Below are positions 1 through 11,200 of a DNA stretch of 64,000 bases, piece by piece. The notes beneath the pieces were generated by a model. The model did no database searches. It saw only the letters and a list, made by a program, of their open reading frames with translations, and was not told the DNA's origin. How positions within the stretch are numbered: the first letter of the stretch is position 1; every line of letters begins with the position of its first letter. The position numbers and the translations under genes are program-made. Source of the stretch: Acidovorax sp. 69 (GTDB lineage: Bacteria; Pseudomonadota; Gammaproteobacteria; Burkholderiales; Burkholderiaceae_C); contig NZ_PGEP01000001.1 of NCBI RefSeq assembly GCF_002797445.1, positions 2,418,501-2,482,500 of the forward strand. The letters run 5' to 3'.

Positions 1-542
1 ATCAGCGAGGGGATGGCCACGATCAGGCCAAAGGCCGTGTTGTACAGGGCGATGGAGATACCGTGTGCCAGCTGGGCCGGGTTACCGCCGCCCATGGCCT
101 GACCCACGCCACCGCCGCCCGCCTGCGAGCCGAAGATCTCGATCATGCCGATGACGGTGCCCAAAAGACCCAGCAGCGGAGCGGCCGATGCGATGGTGGC
201 CAGGGCCGGAAGGTATTTTTCCAGCCGGTGTGCCACGGCGCGCCCAGTGCCTTCCATGGCGGCGCGCAGGTCGGTTTCGCTGCACTGCGGGTTGCTGTTG
301 AGGGTGCGCAGGCCGCTGGCCAGCACTTCGCCCAAGGCGGAGTTTTGCGCGAGCTGGTTGACCACGTCGGGGGTAGGAAGCGCTTTGGACGAGACCGTGA
401 TGGCCTCGTCGAGCAATTTGGGGGGGGCGACGCGGGCCGTTTTCAGGGCCAGAAAACGTTCAAAAATCAGTGCCAGTCCCAGGACGGAACACGCGATCAG
501 GGGCCAGATGGGCCAGCCTGCGGCTTGTATGATGGACAGCAA
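1..542 (-). CDS. exbB: ExbB/TolQ/MotA-family proton channel subunit (3' part cut by window edge)
   Basis: Inner-membrane proton channel subunit that, with ExbD, would energise TonB-dependent uptake. About 180 codons are visible. The N-terminus has a hydrophobic segment followed by the LxFERFLALK stretch usual for the family. Further on are PLLGLLGTVIGMIEIF and, near the edge, ALYNTAFGLIVAIP, the two conserved helices lining the channel. The start is a TTG at 542-540, chosen because GGAGAG lies 5-6 bases upstream and no ATG fits. The gene is divergent from xseA; exbD would be expected beyond the left edge. TolQ is the main alternative. ExbB is favoured because this arrangement next to xseA is, as I recall it, the exbB-exbD-lpxK locus of Burkholderiales. 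Confidence 0.82.
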   Translation of the reverse strand, partial: MLSIIQAAGWPIWPLIACSVLGLALIFERFLALKTARVAPPKLLDEAITVSSKALPTPDVVNQLAQNSALGEVLASGLRTLNSNPQCSETDLRAAMEGTGRAVAHRLEKYLPALATIASAAPLLGLLGTVIGMIEIFGSQAGGGGVGQAMGGGNPAQLAHGISIALYNTAFGLIVAIPSL

Positions 543-894
543 ATCTCTCTCCGCGCAGATGAAAGCAATCGGCGATTATGGCCTAGCTTGTGGGTGCCGC
601 TGCGTCACAAACCGTTACCTTGTTGTGCGCGCGATCCGCCGCACCGTTCACCCACAAAATCTGTGGATAACTTTGTGGGCAACCCATGTCGAGAACCCCG
701 CAAAGTGGCGCCACACCGTGCTTGCAACAGATTGATGAAAAATTGCGCAATGAAAAATACATATAAATCAATGACTTGCACGTGTACTGGTGTTTTGCGG
801 CCGATTTTTGTTGCTTTGAAAATGACCTTTGCTGCTTCTCCTTTGCTGTGGAGTACTCGCAGGGTGTGTGCGCCGCAAACGCGCGCCGTTTCTC
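543..894. promoter_or_regulatory. Divergent intergenic region exbB / xseA
   Basis: These 352 bases separate the TTG start of exbB from the ATG of xseA and must hold both promoters. About 720-790 is clearly AT-rich against a GC-rich background. I cannot pick a confident -35/-10 pair. No convincing ORF or RNA gene is visible here. Confidence 0.5.
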
Positions 895-2220
895 ATGTTT
901 GAGCGCACAGGCCCAGCAGTGGCGCCGCGTGTATGGGAAGTTGGCGCGCTATGCCGCGCCATTGCTGATGCCCTGGAGGCGCGCTTCAATCCTGTGGCCG
1001 TGCGCGGCGAGATCACCGGCTTCTCACGCGCATCCAGCGGACATTGCTATTTTTCGATCAAGGATGCGACCGGGCAGTTGCGCTGTGCCATGTTTCGCCG
1101 CGCAGCCAGCCTGCTTGACTTTTCGCCGCGCGATGGCGAATTGGTGGAAGTGCGGGGCCGTCTTGGGGTGTATGAGGCACGCGGGGATTTGCAGTTCATT
1201 GTGGAAAGCATGCAGCGCGCCGGACAAGGGGCGCTGTTCGAGCAGTTTCTTCGCCTGAAGGCCCAACTCGATGCCGAAGGCCTTTTCGATACCGCCCGCA
1301 AGCGCCCCTTGCCCCTGCAGCCCCGGGCCATCGGTCTGGTCACATCGACCGGTGCAGCGGCGCTGCACGACGTGGTCACGGCGCTCAGGCGCCGGGTGCC
1401 GCACATCCCCGTGGTGCTGGTGCCCGCCCAGGTGCAGGGCGTGGCGGCTCCGTCGTCCCTCGTTGCCGCGCTATCAAAACTGTATCTGCTAGCGCAAGAG
1501 AGTCGTGCGCCAGGGGCAGATGGAGCCCTGATTCCGCCCATTGACGTGATTTTGCTGGTGCGCGGAGGTGGCTCCATCGAAGACCTGTGGGCCTTCAACG
1601 ACGAGCGCCTGGCGCGCATGATCGTACAAAGCCCGGTGCCGCTGGTCAGCGGTGTGGGGCACGAGACAGACTTCACCATCGCCGACTTTTGCTCCGACCT
1701 GCGCGCCCCGACGCCCACGGCGGCGGCCGAATTGGTGGCCCAGCCCCGCGATGTGTGGCTGGGTGCGCTGGGCCTGCTGGCCGGCCGCATTGGCGACGGT
1801 GTGCAGCGCCAGCTCGACATACGCCACCAGCGGGTGGATCAGGCCGCCGCGCGCCTGGGCCGCCCTTCGGGTCTGGTGGCCCGCCAACAGATGCAACTGG
1901 CCCGCCTGGCGCAGCGTATGCGCCACGGCGTGCTCCTGAAAATGCAGCGGCTAGCGCAATATCAACAAGCGCTGGAGGCCAATTTGCCTCAAAAATTGCA
2001 GCGCAGTGTGGCGCAGCATACCGAGCGGTTGGACCGTGCCGCATTGCGGCTGGAGTTGCTGGACCCGCGCCTGGTTCTGCAGCGTGGCTACGCATTGCTC
2101 ACCGACACGGATGGGCAGGCCGTGACCAGCGTGCGCCAGGCCCAACCCGGCGATGCCCTGCGCGCTACGCTGGCCGACGGCGTGGTGGATGTGACGGTGG
2201 CGCAGCCGCGACTGCTGTAG
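895..2220 (+). CDS. xseA: Exodeoxyribonuclease VII large subunit
   Basis: Large subunit of exonuclease VII, which degrades single-stranded DNA to short oligonucleotides together with XseB. It has 441 residues, close to the usual length. The N-terminal OB-fold domain (about 10-110) contains RGEITGFSRASSGHCYFSIK and LRCAMFRR. The catalytic domain has LVTSTGAAALHDV, LVRGGGSIEDLWAFND and GVGHETDFTIADF, all typical XseA motifs. The coiled-coil region follows, and the C-terminus has the expected RGYALLTD. The ATG at 895 aligns with known XseA N-termini. A longer open frame from 829 would add a hydrophobic, non-conserved leader. Two stretches (1470-1500 and 1950-1994) match a dispersed repeat found elsewhere in the window and are translated in frame. 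Confidence 0.95.
   Translation: MFERTGPAVAPRVWEVGALCRAIADALEARFNPVAVRGEITGFSRASSGHCYFSIKDATGQLRCAMFRRAASLLDFSPRDGELVEVRGRLGVYEARGDLQFIVESMQRAGQGALFEQFLRLKAQLDAEGLFDTARKRPLPLQPRAIGLVTSTGAAALHDVVTALRRRVPHIPVVLVPAQVQGVAAPSSLVAALSKLYLLAQESRAPGADGALIPPIDVILLVRGGGSIEDLWAFNDERLARMIVQSPVPLVSGVGHETDFTIADFCSDLRAPTPTAAAELVAQPRDVWLGALGLLAGRIGDGVQRQLDIRHQRVDQAAARLGRPSGLVARQQMQLARLAQRMRHGVLLKMQRLAQYQQALEANLPQKLQRSVAQHTERLDRAALRLELLDPRLVLQRGYALLTDTDGQAVTSVRQAQPGDALRATLADGVVDVTVAQPRLL
1470..1500 (+). repeat. Dispersed palindromic repeat, partial copy inside xseA
   Basis: The stretch reads CTATCAAAAC then CTGCTAGCGCAAG. It resembles the first half of the element at 12889-12943 (TTGATAGCTGCTAGCGC). It is in frame and encodes LSKLYLLAQES between two conserved blocks of XseA. 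A weaker match than 1950-1994. Confidence 0.45.
1950..1994 (+). repeat. Dispersed palindromic repeat, in-frame copy inside xseA
   Basis: GCTAGCGCAA, a short spacer, then ACAAGCGCTGGAGGCCAATT follows the same order as the intergenic copies at 12889-12943 and 49793-49850. It encodes RLAQYQQALEANLPQ in the coiled-coil part of XseA. Confidence 0.65.
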
Positions 2221-2429
2221 CAGGGTGGCGTCTCGGTGTGATGGACGCCGCGCTTGCGTAGGACAGCAGCGGTTTGTGGCGTTGCAGACCGGGTCTGTGT
2301 GGCCCCATGCTGCACAGGTCACCTGATGTTCCTACAATGCCTCCTTCGCGCTGTGTCCGACTGCCTTGCTCAGGAAAACCCGCGTTGCAGACGGCATTCC
2401 AGAATTTCAAACCACGAGGAAACACCACC

Positions 2430-3011
2430 ATGGAACATACCCTTCCCCCGCTGCCCTATGCCATCGACGCCCTGGCGCCGAACTACAGCCAGGAAACCCT
2501 GGAGTACCACCACGGCAAGCACCACAACGCCTATGTGGTCAACCTCAACAACCTGCAAAAGGGCACCGAGTTCGAGGCCATGACGCTCGAAGAGATCATC
2601 AAGAAGGCCAGCGGCGGCATCTACAACAACGCTGCGCAAATCTGGAACCACACGTTCTTCTGGAACTGCATGGCCCCCCAAGGCGGCGGTGAACCTTCGG
2701 GCGCGCTGGCCGCGGCCATCAATGCCAAGTGGGGCAGCTACGCCGCCTTCAAGGAAGCCTTCGTGAAGAGCGCCGTCGGCAACTTTGGTTCGGGCTGGAC
2801 CTGGCTGGTGAAGAAGGCCGACGGCAGCGTCGACATCGTCAACACCGGCGCTGCCGGCACGCCGCTGACCACCGCCGACAAGGCCCTGCTGACGGTGGAC
2901 GTGTGGGAGCATGCGTACTACATCGACTACCGCAACATGCGCCCCAAGTTCGTCGAGACCTTCCTCGACAAGCTGGTGAACTGGAAGTTTGCCGAAGCCA
3001 ACTTCGCCTGA
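2430..3011 (+). CDS. sodB: Iron superoxide dismutase
   Basis: Cytoplasmic superoxide dismutase of 193 residues, which converts superoxide to hydrogen peroxide and oxygen. Metal ligands are visible: the His of [12 protein letters not shown], the His of IWNHTFFW, and the Asp and His of [11 protein letters not shown]. The Gln in AAQIWNHTF and the [10 protein letters not shown] stretch point to the iron rather than manganese type. The ATG at 2430 follows GAGGA at 2416-2420. The upstream open frame is not conserved sequence. A perfect bidirectional hairpin follows at 3053-3090, so the gene is probably monocistronic. Confidence 0.96.
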   Translation: MEHTLPPLPYAIDALAPNYSQETLEYHHGKHHNAYVVNLNNLQKGTEFEAMTLEEIIKKASGGIYNNAAQIWNHTFFWNCMAPQGGGEPSGALAAAINAKWGSYAAFKEAFVKSAVGNFGSGWTWLVKKADGSVDIVNTGAAGTPLTTADKALLTVDVWEHAYYIDYRNMRPKFVETFLDKLVNWKFAEANFA

Positions 3012-3052
3012 TCCACAGCGCAGGATGACCGCTGGGTTGTTTCAGGCGGGCA

Positions 3053-3090
3053 CCCCGTAAAAAACGGCCTGAGGGCCGTTTTTTACGGGG
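3053..3090. terminator. Bidirectional rho-independent terminator
   Basis: Perfect 17-bp stem (CCCCGTAAAAAACGGCC with its complement) and a TGAG loop at 3070-3073. The A-run in the left arm and T-run in the right arm let it work in both directions. It lies between the convergent sodB and DUF192 genes. Confidence 0.9.
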
Positions 3091-3183
3091 GTCAAAATTT
3101 TTAAGCCATTTTGGCTGATGGTGCCCGTGTATACAGCGGAAACAGCTATTAAAAATGTAGCATTCGGCAGCGCAGCCTGGGGG

Positions 3184-3717
3184 TCATTTCCGGCTGAACG
3201 GCGTACCTCCCAACTTGGTGCCGGCCTTGATGCCCTTTTTGGCAAACCAGCCCTGGTTCATTTCGAGCACATAACGCACGGGCTTGGCGGAGCAATGCGA
3301 GTCCAGTGTCTGGGGCTTCATGTCCTCTAGATTGACGATGGTGCCGTCATCGGCCACGAAGGCGGCCGTGAGTGGGAGCAAGGTGTTTTTCATCCAGAAG
3401 CATTGCTGGGAGGGTTGCTCGAACACGAACAGCATGCCTTCGTGCTGAGGCATCTCCTTGCGGTGCATCAATCCGGTCTGGCGCTCCTGCGGCGCCAGGG
3501 CTACCTGGGCATCGATGCGGTGCATGCCGGCAGAGAGTTCGACCCGTTGCAGGTTCAGTTGCGGCCCTTCCTGGGCTGTCGCCATTGTGGGCAATGCGAG
3601 CAAGGAGACCCATACCGCCATGCCCCAAGCGCAGGTGGCGCGGCGTGCAAGGTGGTCAAAACGCTGGGGACCTGGGATTCCTGTGATCGTGGTCGGGGTG
3701 GCGCGAAAGGCGGTCAT
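3184..3717 (-). CDS. DUF192 family exported protein
   Basis: Predicted exported or periplasmic protein of 177 residues. The N-terminus has basic residues (LARR) before a hydrophobic stretch, AWGMAVWVSLLALPTMATAQ, that looks like a signal peptide. The DUF192 core then shows VALAPQERQTGLMHRKEMP, GMLFVF, CFWMKNTLLPLTAAFV and YVLEMNQGWF. The family has no settled biochemical function. I use the ATG at 3717 because the ATG at 3621 would remove the positive charges ahead of the hydrophobic segment; a TTG at 3723 is also open. It converges on sodB at the shared hairpin 3053-3090. Confidence 0.85.
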   Translation of the reverse strand: MTAFRATPTTITGIPGPQRFDHLARRATCAWGMAVWVSLLALPTMATAQEGPQLNLQRVELSAGMHRIDAQVALAPQERQTGLMHRKEMPQHEGMLFVFEQPSQQCFWMKNTLLPLTAAFVADDGTIVNLEDMKPQTLDSHCSAKPVRYVLEMNQGWFAKKGIKAGTKLGGTPFSRK

Positions 3718-3802
3718 GGGCAAGGCTTTCTGATCAACACATACACAAGGGGCAGACTGCTCGACGCACGGAAAGTTCGCTGGGCGGTCCGTCCAACAAA
3801 AA

Positions 3803-3820
3803 CGCCCGCGGATGCGGGCG
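3803..3820 (-). terminator. Short hairpin terminator for the gene at 3884-4105
   Basis: A 7-bp stem, CGCCCGC/GCGGGCG, with a GGAT loop. On the minus strand it is followed by TTTTTG, so it reads as a terminator downstream of the small exported protein gene. Confidence 0.7.
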
Positions 3821-3883
3821 ATTTTGAATCAGCGGGAACCTGAGAAACGGGTAAGTGTTTCGGTCAGGTCGCTATTCGTGGTT

Positions 3884-4105
3884 TCAGCCTGCCTTGTGGG
3901 CAGTCTTTTTCTTGGCGACCTTCTTGTGGGTCGCCTTCTTCTTGGCGGTCTTGCTTGCCTTGGCCTTGGCTACCGGTGCGGGAGCCTGGGCAGCCATGGG
4001 CGCCGCTGCGGGTGTCGTGGCAGGGGCAGGAGCGGCTGCGGGCGCCTGTGCAAAAGCACCAGCGGTGAACAGACCGGCCACGAGGACAGCGAGGAGTTTT
4101 TTCAT
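3884..4105 (-). CDS. Small Ala/Lys-rich exported protein
   Basis: A 73-residue protein. It starts MKKLLAVLVAGLFTAGAFAQ, a clear signal peptide with an AFA-Q type cleavage site. The mature part is low complexity: an Ala/Pro stretch, then a strongly basic tail with KTAKKKATHKKVAKKKTAHK. The basic tail resembles histone H1-like proteins, but the signal peptide argues for the periplasm or outside. I do not recognise a function. The open frame extends to 4297, but that upstream part is not credible coding sequence. It is divergent from icd and followed by the hairpin at 3803-3820. Confidence 0.75.
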   Translation of the reverse strand: MKKLLAVLVAGLFTAGAFAQAPAAAPAPATTPAAAPMAAQAPAPVAKAKASKTAKKKATHKKVAKKKTAHKAG

Positions 4106-4299
4106 ATATGCCGTTTCCAGTGTGAACGAAGGGTTAAGGGCCGTGCGAAAACCCGTACGGCTCCACTCGCAACGATAGCAGTGCCCAGTGGGTTGACAGG
4201 GATTTGGGCGAAATTTTTTGTCATTAGAATGGTTTGAAACCACACTGCTTTGCCTTATTTGCCGAATCCATTTCGGTGCACACAGGAGACACCCCACCC

Positions 4300-5559
4300 A
4301 TGACCACGTACCAGCACATTGTGGTGCCCGCGGAAGGCCAGAAAATCACCGTCAACGCCGACATGTCCCTGAATGTGCCGGACGAGCCGATCATTCCTTT
4401 TATCGAAGGCGACGGGACGGGGCTGGATATCACGCCGGTGATGATCAAGGTGGTGGATGCCGCCGTGGCCAAGGCCTATGGCGGCAAGAAAAAGATCCAC
4501 TGGATGGAGGTTTATGCCGGTGAAAAATCCACCAAGGTCTATGGTCCCGATGTCTGGCTCCCTGAAGAAACCCTGCAGGTGCTGCGCGAGTACGTGGTGT
4601 CCATCAAGGGGCCGCTGACAACGCCTGTGGGCGGTGGCATCCGCTCGCTCAATGTGGCCCTGCGCCAGGAGCTGGACCTGTATGTCTGCCTGCGACCCGT
4701 GCAGTATTTCAAGGGCGTGCCTTCGCCGTTGAAAGAGCCCGAAAAGACCAACATGGTGATCTTCCGTGAGAACTCGGAAGACATCTACGCGGGCATTGAG
4801 TTCGAAGCCGAGTCTGACAAGGCCAAGAAGCTCATCAAGTTCTTGCAGGACGAAATGGGCGTCAAGAAGATCCGCTTCCCCAACACCTCGGGCATCGGCG
4901 TCAAGCCCGTTTCCATCGAGGGCACTGAGCGCCTGGTGCGCAAGGCCATCCAGTACGCCATCGACAACGACAAGCCCAGCGTGACCATCGTGCACAAGGG
5001 CAACATCATGAAGTACACCGAAGGTGGCTTCCGTGACTGGGCCTATGCCCTGGCGCAAAAGGAGTTTGGCGCCGAGCTGATCGACGGCGGTCCCTGGTGC
5101 CGTCTGAAAAACCCCAAGACGGGCAAAGAGATCACCATCAAGGACAGCATCGCCGATGCTTTCCTGCAGCAGATTCTGCTGCGCCCCGCCGAGTATTCGG
5201 TGGTGGCCACTCTCAACCTCAATGGCGACTACATATCGGACGCTCTGGCAGCCCAGGTGGGCGGCATCGGCATTGCGCCCGGCGCCAATATGTCCGACTC
5301 GGTGGCCTGCTTTGAGGCCACGCATGGCACAGCGCCCAAGTACGCGGGCAAAGACTATGTGAACCCCGGCTCCGAAATCCTGTCGGCCGAGATGATGTTG
5401 CGCCACATGGGCTGGATCGAAGCGGCGAACCTGATCATCCGCTCGCTCGAAAAGTCGATTGCCTCCAAGAAGGTGACTTACGACTTTGCGCGCCTGATGG
5501 ACGGTGCCACGCAGGTCAGCTGCTCCGGCTTCGGCCAGGTCATGATCGATCACATGTAA
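4300..5559 (+). CDS. icd: NADP-dependent isocitrate dehydrogenase
   Basis: TCA-cycle enzyme converting isocitrate to 2-oxoglutarate with CO2 and NADPH. Its 419 residues match the homodimeric Icd family. Visible are [12 protein letters not shown] near the N-terminus, the substrate loop [17 protein letters not shown] with the Ser equivalent to the phosphorylation site of the E. coli enzyme, and [34 protein letters not shown] and the later [10 protein letters not shown] carry the Lys-Tyr and Tyr/Arg residues that select NADP. The ATG at 4300 follows AGGAGA; an upstream in-frame start at 4234 is unlikely. The hairpin at 5619-5652 ends the unit. Confidence 0.96.
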   Translation: MTTYQHIVVPAEGQKITVNADMSLNVPDEPIIPFIEGDGTGLDITPVMIKVVDAAVAKAYGGKKKIHWMEVYAGEKSTKVYGPDVWLPEETLQVLREYVVSIKGPLTTPVGGGIRSLNVALRQELDLYVCLRPVQYFKGVPSPLKEPEKTNMVIFRENSEDIYAGIEFEAESDKAKKLIKFLQDEMGVKKIRFPNTSGIGVKPVSIEGTERLVRKAIQYAIDNDKPSVTIVHKGNIMKYTEGGFRDWAYALAQKEFGAELIDGGPWCRLKNPKTGKEITIKDSIADAFLQQILLRPAEYSVVATLNLNGDYISDALAAQVGGIGIAPGANMSDSVACFEATHGTAPKYAGKDYVNPGSEILSAEMMLRHMGWIEAANLIIRSLEKSIASKKVTYDFARLMDGATQVSCSGFGQVMIDHM

Positions 5560-5953
5560 ATTGCGCAGGGCAGGGGGCGTGAGCCCTTCGTGTCCACAGT
5601 GAGCCAGGCACTTTGGTGGCCCCTGATTCCATACCGGGATCAGGGGCTTTTTGCTGGTGGCCGCGTCCGCGAACGCGCGCGGGGCCGCGTCGGCATTTCA
5701 GAGTTGGTGTTTTTGAAGGTTCCCGCCTAACATGGACTCAATCTGTGGGCGTGCTGTGCGGTGTGCCCGTCGCCCCAAAGAGGGTGAGGCCGGGCCCGTG
5801 CAGTTTTGTGGCGTGGGTAGCGGCGATGCATCGACGGGGGCAGGCTCGGTACTACGACCGGCCCTCCAACGCTATAGATACCGGAAAGTGGTGCTTCCTG
5901 GTGCGCTGCAGAGGCAAAGCGCAGGGATGCTCCACCCGCAACAAGAGGGCTGC
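5560..5953. other. Intergenic region icd / PAS kinase
   Basis: 394 bases. The first part holds the icd terminator (5619-5652). The rest is GC-rich, and I see no conserved ORF there. The frame of the following kinase is open back to 5732, but that part lacks PAS or other family similarity. The kinase promoter must lie here, but I cannot place it. Confidence 0.5.
5619..5652 (+). terminator. Rho-independent terminator of icd
   Basis: 12-bp stem GCCCCTGATTCC/GGGATCAGGGGC with one G-U pair, loop ATACC, then TTTTT at 5648-5652. Confidence 0.9.
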
Positions 5954-7803
<1,850 letters not shown>

Positions 7804-7807
<4 letters not shown>

Positions 7808-8202
7808 CCAAAGCCCGTATCCTGGTCATCGAGGATGACGAGGCCAGCCGACAACTGGTCACCTATTTGCTCGAAGCGGCAGGCCACGATGTGCTGGCCG
7901 CCGAGAACGGCGCCATAGGGCTCGCCATGGCGCTGGCCGAGAGCCCGGACATCATCCTGTGCGACTTGCAGATGCCGGTGATGAATGGCTACGAGGTGGC
8001 CCGCAACCTGCGCACCAACCCCCAATGGCGCGTGGTGCCACTGGTGGCCGTCACGGCCTTTTCGATGCCTGGCGACCGCGAGAAGGCGCTGGAAGTCGGT
8101 TTCAATGAACACCTGTCCAAACCCATCACGCCAGAGACCTTTGTCCGGCAGATTGAGGCGTTTTGGGGTACTGTCTTTTCTGAACCGCCCCCCGGGGGCT
8201 GA
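7804..8202 (+). CDS. Single-domain response regulator (CheY-like)
   Basis: A 132-residue receiver domain with no output domain. Acidic pocket EDDE at 10-13, phosphoacceptor Asp54 in CDLQMPVMNG, a Thr in AVTAF at about 84, and Lys106 in LSKP complete the active site. It overlaps the upstream kinase by four bases and is followed 18 bases later by a REC-containing c-di-GMP protein. This order suggests it receives phosphate from the kinase and competes with, or relays to, the next protein. That partnership is inferred from position only. Confidence 0.92.
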
Positions 8203-8220
8203 CATCACAACGGGCGCAGC

Positions 8221-11200
8221 ATGGCGAAGATCCTTGTCGTCGATGACCTTCCCGCCAACCGGGCGTTGGTGGTCACGCTCGTCGGGCACAGCGGCCACCA
8301 GGCGCTGGAGGCGGCCGATGGTGCCGAGGCGCTGGCCCTGGTGCGTGCCGAGCGGCCCGACCTGGTGATCTCCGACATCCTGATGCCCACGATGGACGGG
8401 TACGAGTTTGTGCGGCAGTTGCGGGCCGACTATGGCCTGGCGGCTACACAGGTGATCTTTTACAGCGCGCACTACCGGGAGCAGGAGGCCCGCAACCTGG
8501 CGTTGGCGTGTGGCGTGACGCAGGTGTTGGTCAAGCCGTGCGAGCCACAGGACATTCTGGCAGCCATCGAGCAGGCCTTGTCGCAGGGGGTGCCACAAGC
8601 CTTGGTGTCGCTGGAGCATGGTTTCCAGACCCGCCATCTGCAGCTCCTGACGGACAAGCTCACCGGCAATATCGCTGAGCTGGAGGCCATGAACCGGCGC
8701 CTGGCGGCATTGACCGACCTGAACCTGCAACTGGCCTCCGAGCGCGATCCTCAGGTGCTGCTGGCCAATGTGTGCCGGGGCGCCCGCGACCTGGTTGGTG
8801 CGCAGTATGCGGTGTTGTGTGTGGTGCGCAAGCACAGCGACAGCACCATCACCTGCACCAGTGGCATCGAGTCTGCGCTGACAGGACCGCAGGATCTGCC
8901 CCGGGAACTGCCCGTGGTCTCGCACGGCCGGCTCGGGCAACTGCGGGCTGACCGGCGCTCAGAGCGCCTGGTCAACCCCGGTGGCAACCCCAGTGAAATT
9001 GGCTTGCCCGCCAGCTACCCGCCGCTGCACACCGGTCTGATCGCGCCCATCACTTCGCTGTCGTTTTCCTATGGCTGGATCTGCCTGGCCAACAAGCAGG
9101 GGGCCGAGGCTTTCAGTGCCGACGATGAAAAAGTCCTGGCCATCCTGGGGGCGCAGGTGGGGCGCATCTATGAAAACGGCAGCCTGTACATCGAGATCCA
9201 GAAGCACGCGGAGCAGTTGCAGGTAGAGGTTTTCGAGCGCCAGCGCGCCGTGGATGAACTGCGCGCCAGCAAGGCCAGCCTGCGCAGGGCGCAGGCGCTC
9301 GCCAAGATCACCCACGTGATCAGCGGACGCGACGGCGCGTTTGAGAGTTGGCTGGACACCTTGCCGGATATGCTGGGGCTGGAGCCCGAGGCCATGCCCC
9401 AATCGGCCCGCGACTGGTTGGCGCTGGTGCACCCTGACGACCGCGACATGTTCCGCCAGCATGCGCTGCAGGCAGCGACCTTGGGGGCACGCATGGATTT
9501 CACCTACCGCGTGCTGCGTGGCGATGGCCAGATGTTGCACCTGCGGCAGGTAATGGAACCCCTGGAGGACGAGGCGGGCCGGGGCGAGCAGGGCCGTTGG
9601 TTCAACACCATTCAGGACATCACCAAGGAAAAACGCGCCGAGGAAGAGCTGAACGAAAGCGACCGGCGTTTCAACAACATGCTCGACAAGGTCGAGATGA
9701 TTTCGCTGATGCTCGACTGTGAAGGCCGCATCACCTATTGCAACGACTATTTGCTGCGCAAGACGGGCTGGCAGCGCGACGAGGTCTTTGGGCGCAACTG
9801 GTTTGAGCTGTTCCTGCCGCCCGAAGTGGGTAATGTGCGCGGCGTGTTTGCCGATGTGCTGGCGGACCGCCCGTCCGCCTGGCACTACGACAACGAGATA
9901 CTCACCCGCTCGGGTGAGCGGCGTCTGGTGCACTGGAACAACACCGTGCTGCGCTCGGTGGGCGGGCAGGTGACCGGTGTGGCAGCCCTGGGGGAAGACA
10001 TCACCGAACGCCGCGAGGCCGAGCGCAAGATCAAGCGGCTCAACCGTGTGTACGCCATGCTCAGTGGCATCAATACCCTGATCGTGCGTGTGCGTCAGCG
10101 CGATGAGCTGTTCCGCGAAGCTTGTCGGGTGGCGGTCGAGCATGGCCAGTTCAAGATCGCCTGGATTGGCCGTGTGGACCGTGGCCTCAACCAGGTGGTA
10201 CCGGTGGCGTTGTCGGGTTCGGAATCCGATTTCCTCATGGACATCAAAGACCGCCTGTGGCTTTACGACGTGCCCACGCCCGGTGAGAGCCTGAGCGCCG
10301 GTGTGATCCGCTCCCAGAGCCCTGTGGTGTGCGATGACGTTGTGAACGACCCGCGCATTGTGCTGTCTGAGCAACTGGTGACGCGGGGCGTGGCCTCCAT
10401 CGCTGTGTTGCCCCTGCTGGTGGCCCATGATGTGGTGGGGGTGCTGGCGCTGTTTGCCGACGAAGTGGGCTTTTTTGACGATGCGGAGATGCGGCTGTTG
10501 ACCGAGCTGGCCGGGGACATCGGTTTTGCCATGGACCACCTCGACAAAGAAGACCGGCTGAGCTACCTGGCCTACTACGACGAGATCACGGAGCTGCCCA
10601 ACCGCACGCTGTTTCTGGAACGCAGTGGCCAGCACCTGCGGCCCCGCGAAGGCGCCAAGGCCGTGCTGGGCATAGCACTGATGGACATCAGCCGGTTTCG
10701 CATTGTCAACGACACCCTGGGGCGGCAGGTGGGGGATGAGCTGCTCAAGCAGGTGGCGCAGCGGCTGCAGCAGGCGGCGGGCGATATGTACGACGTGGCC
10801 CGCATTGGCATCAACAGTTTTGGCATCGCGGTGACCGAGGCGCGCGATGCGGGTGCCGTGGCCGTGGCTGTGGACCACCTCATGCGGGCCTGTTTTGATG
10901 CCCCCTTTGCGCTGGGTGGCACCGAGCTGCGCATGGCGGCCAAGGCGGGTGTGGCGCTGTACCCGATGGATGGCCACGATGCCGAAACGCTGCTGCGCAA
11001 TGCCGAAGCGGCCGTCAACAAGGCCAAGGCGTCCGCGGACAGCCTGCTTTTCTACACCTCGGAGATGAACACCCGTGTGGCCGAGGCGCTGAGCCTGGAA
11101 GGGCGTCTGCGCGAGGCCCTGGCGCAAGGCCAGTTCGTGCTGCACTACCAGCCCAAGTTGCATCTGGCCAGCGGCACCATCGCGGGGGCCGAAGCGCTGA

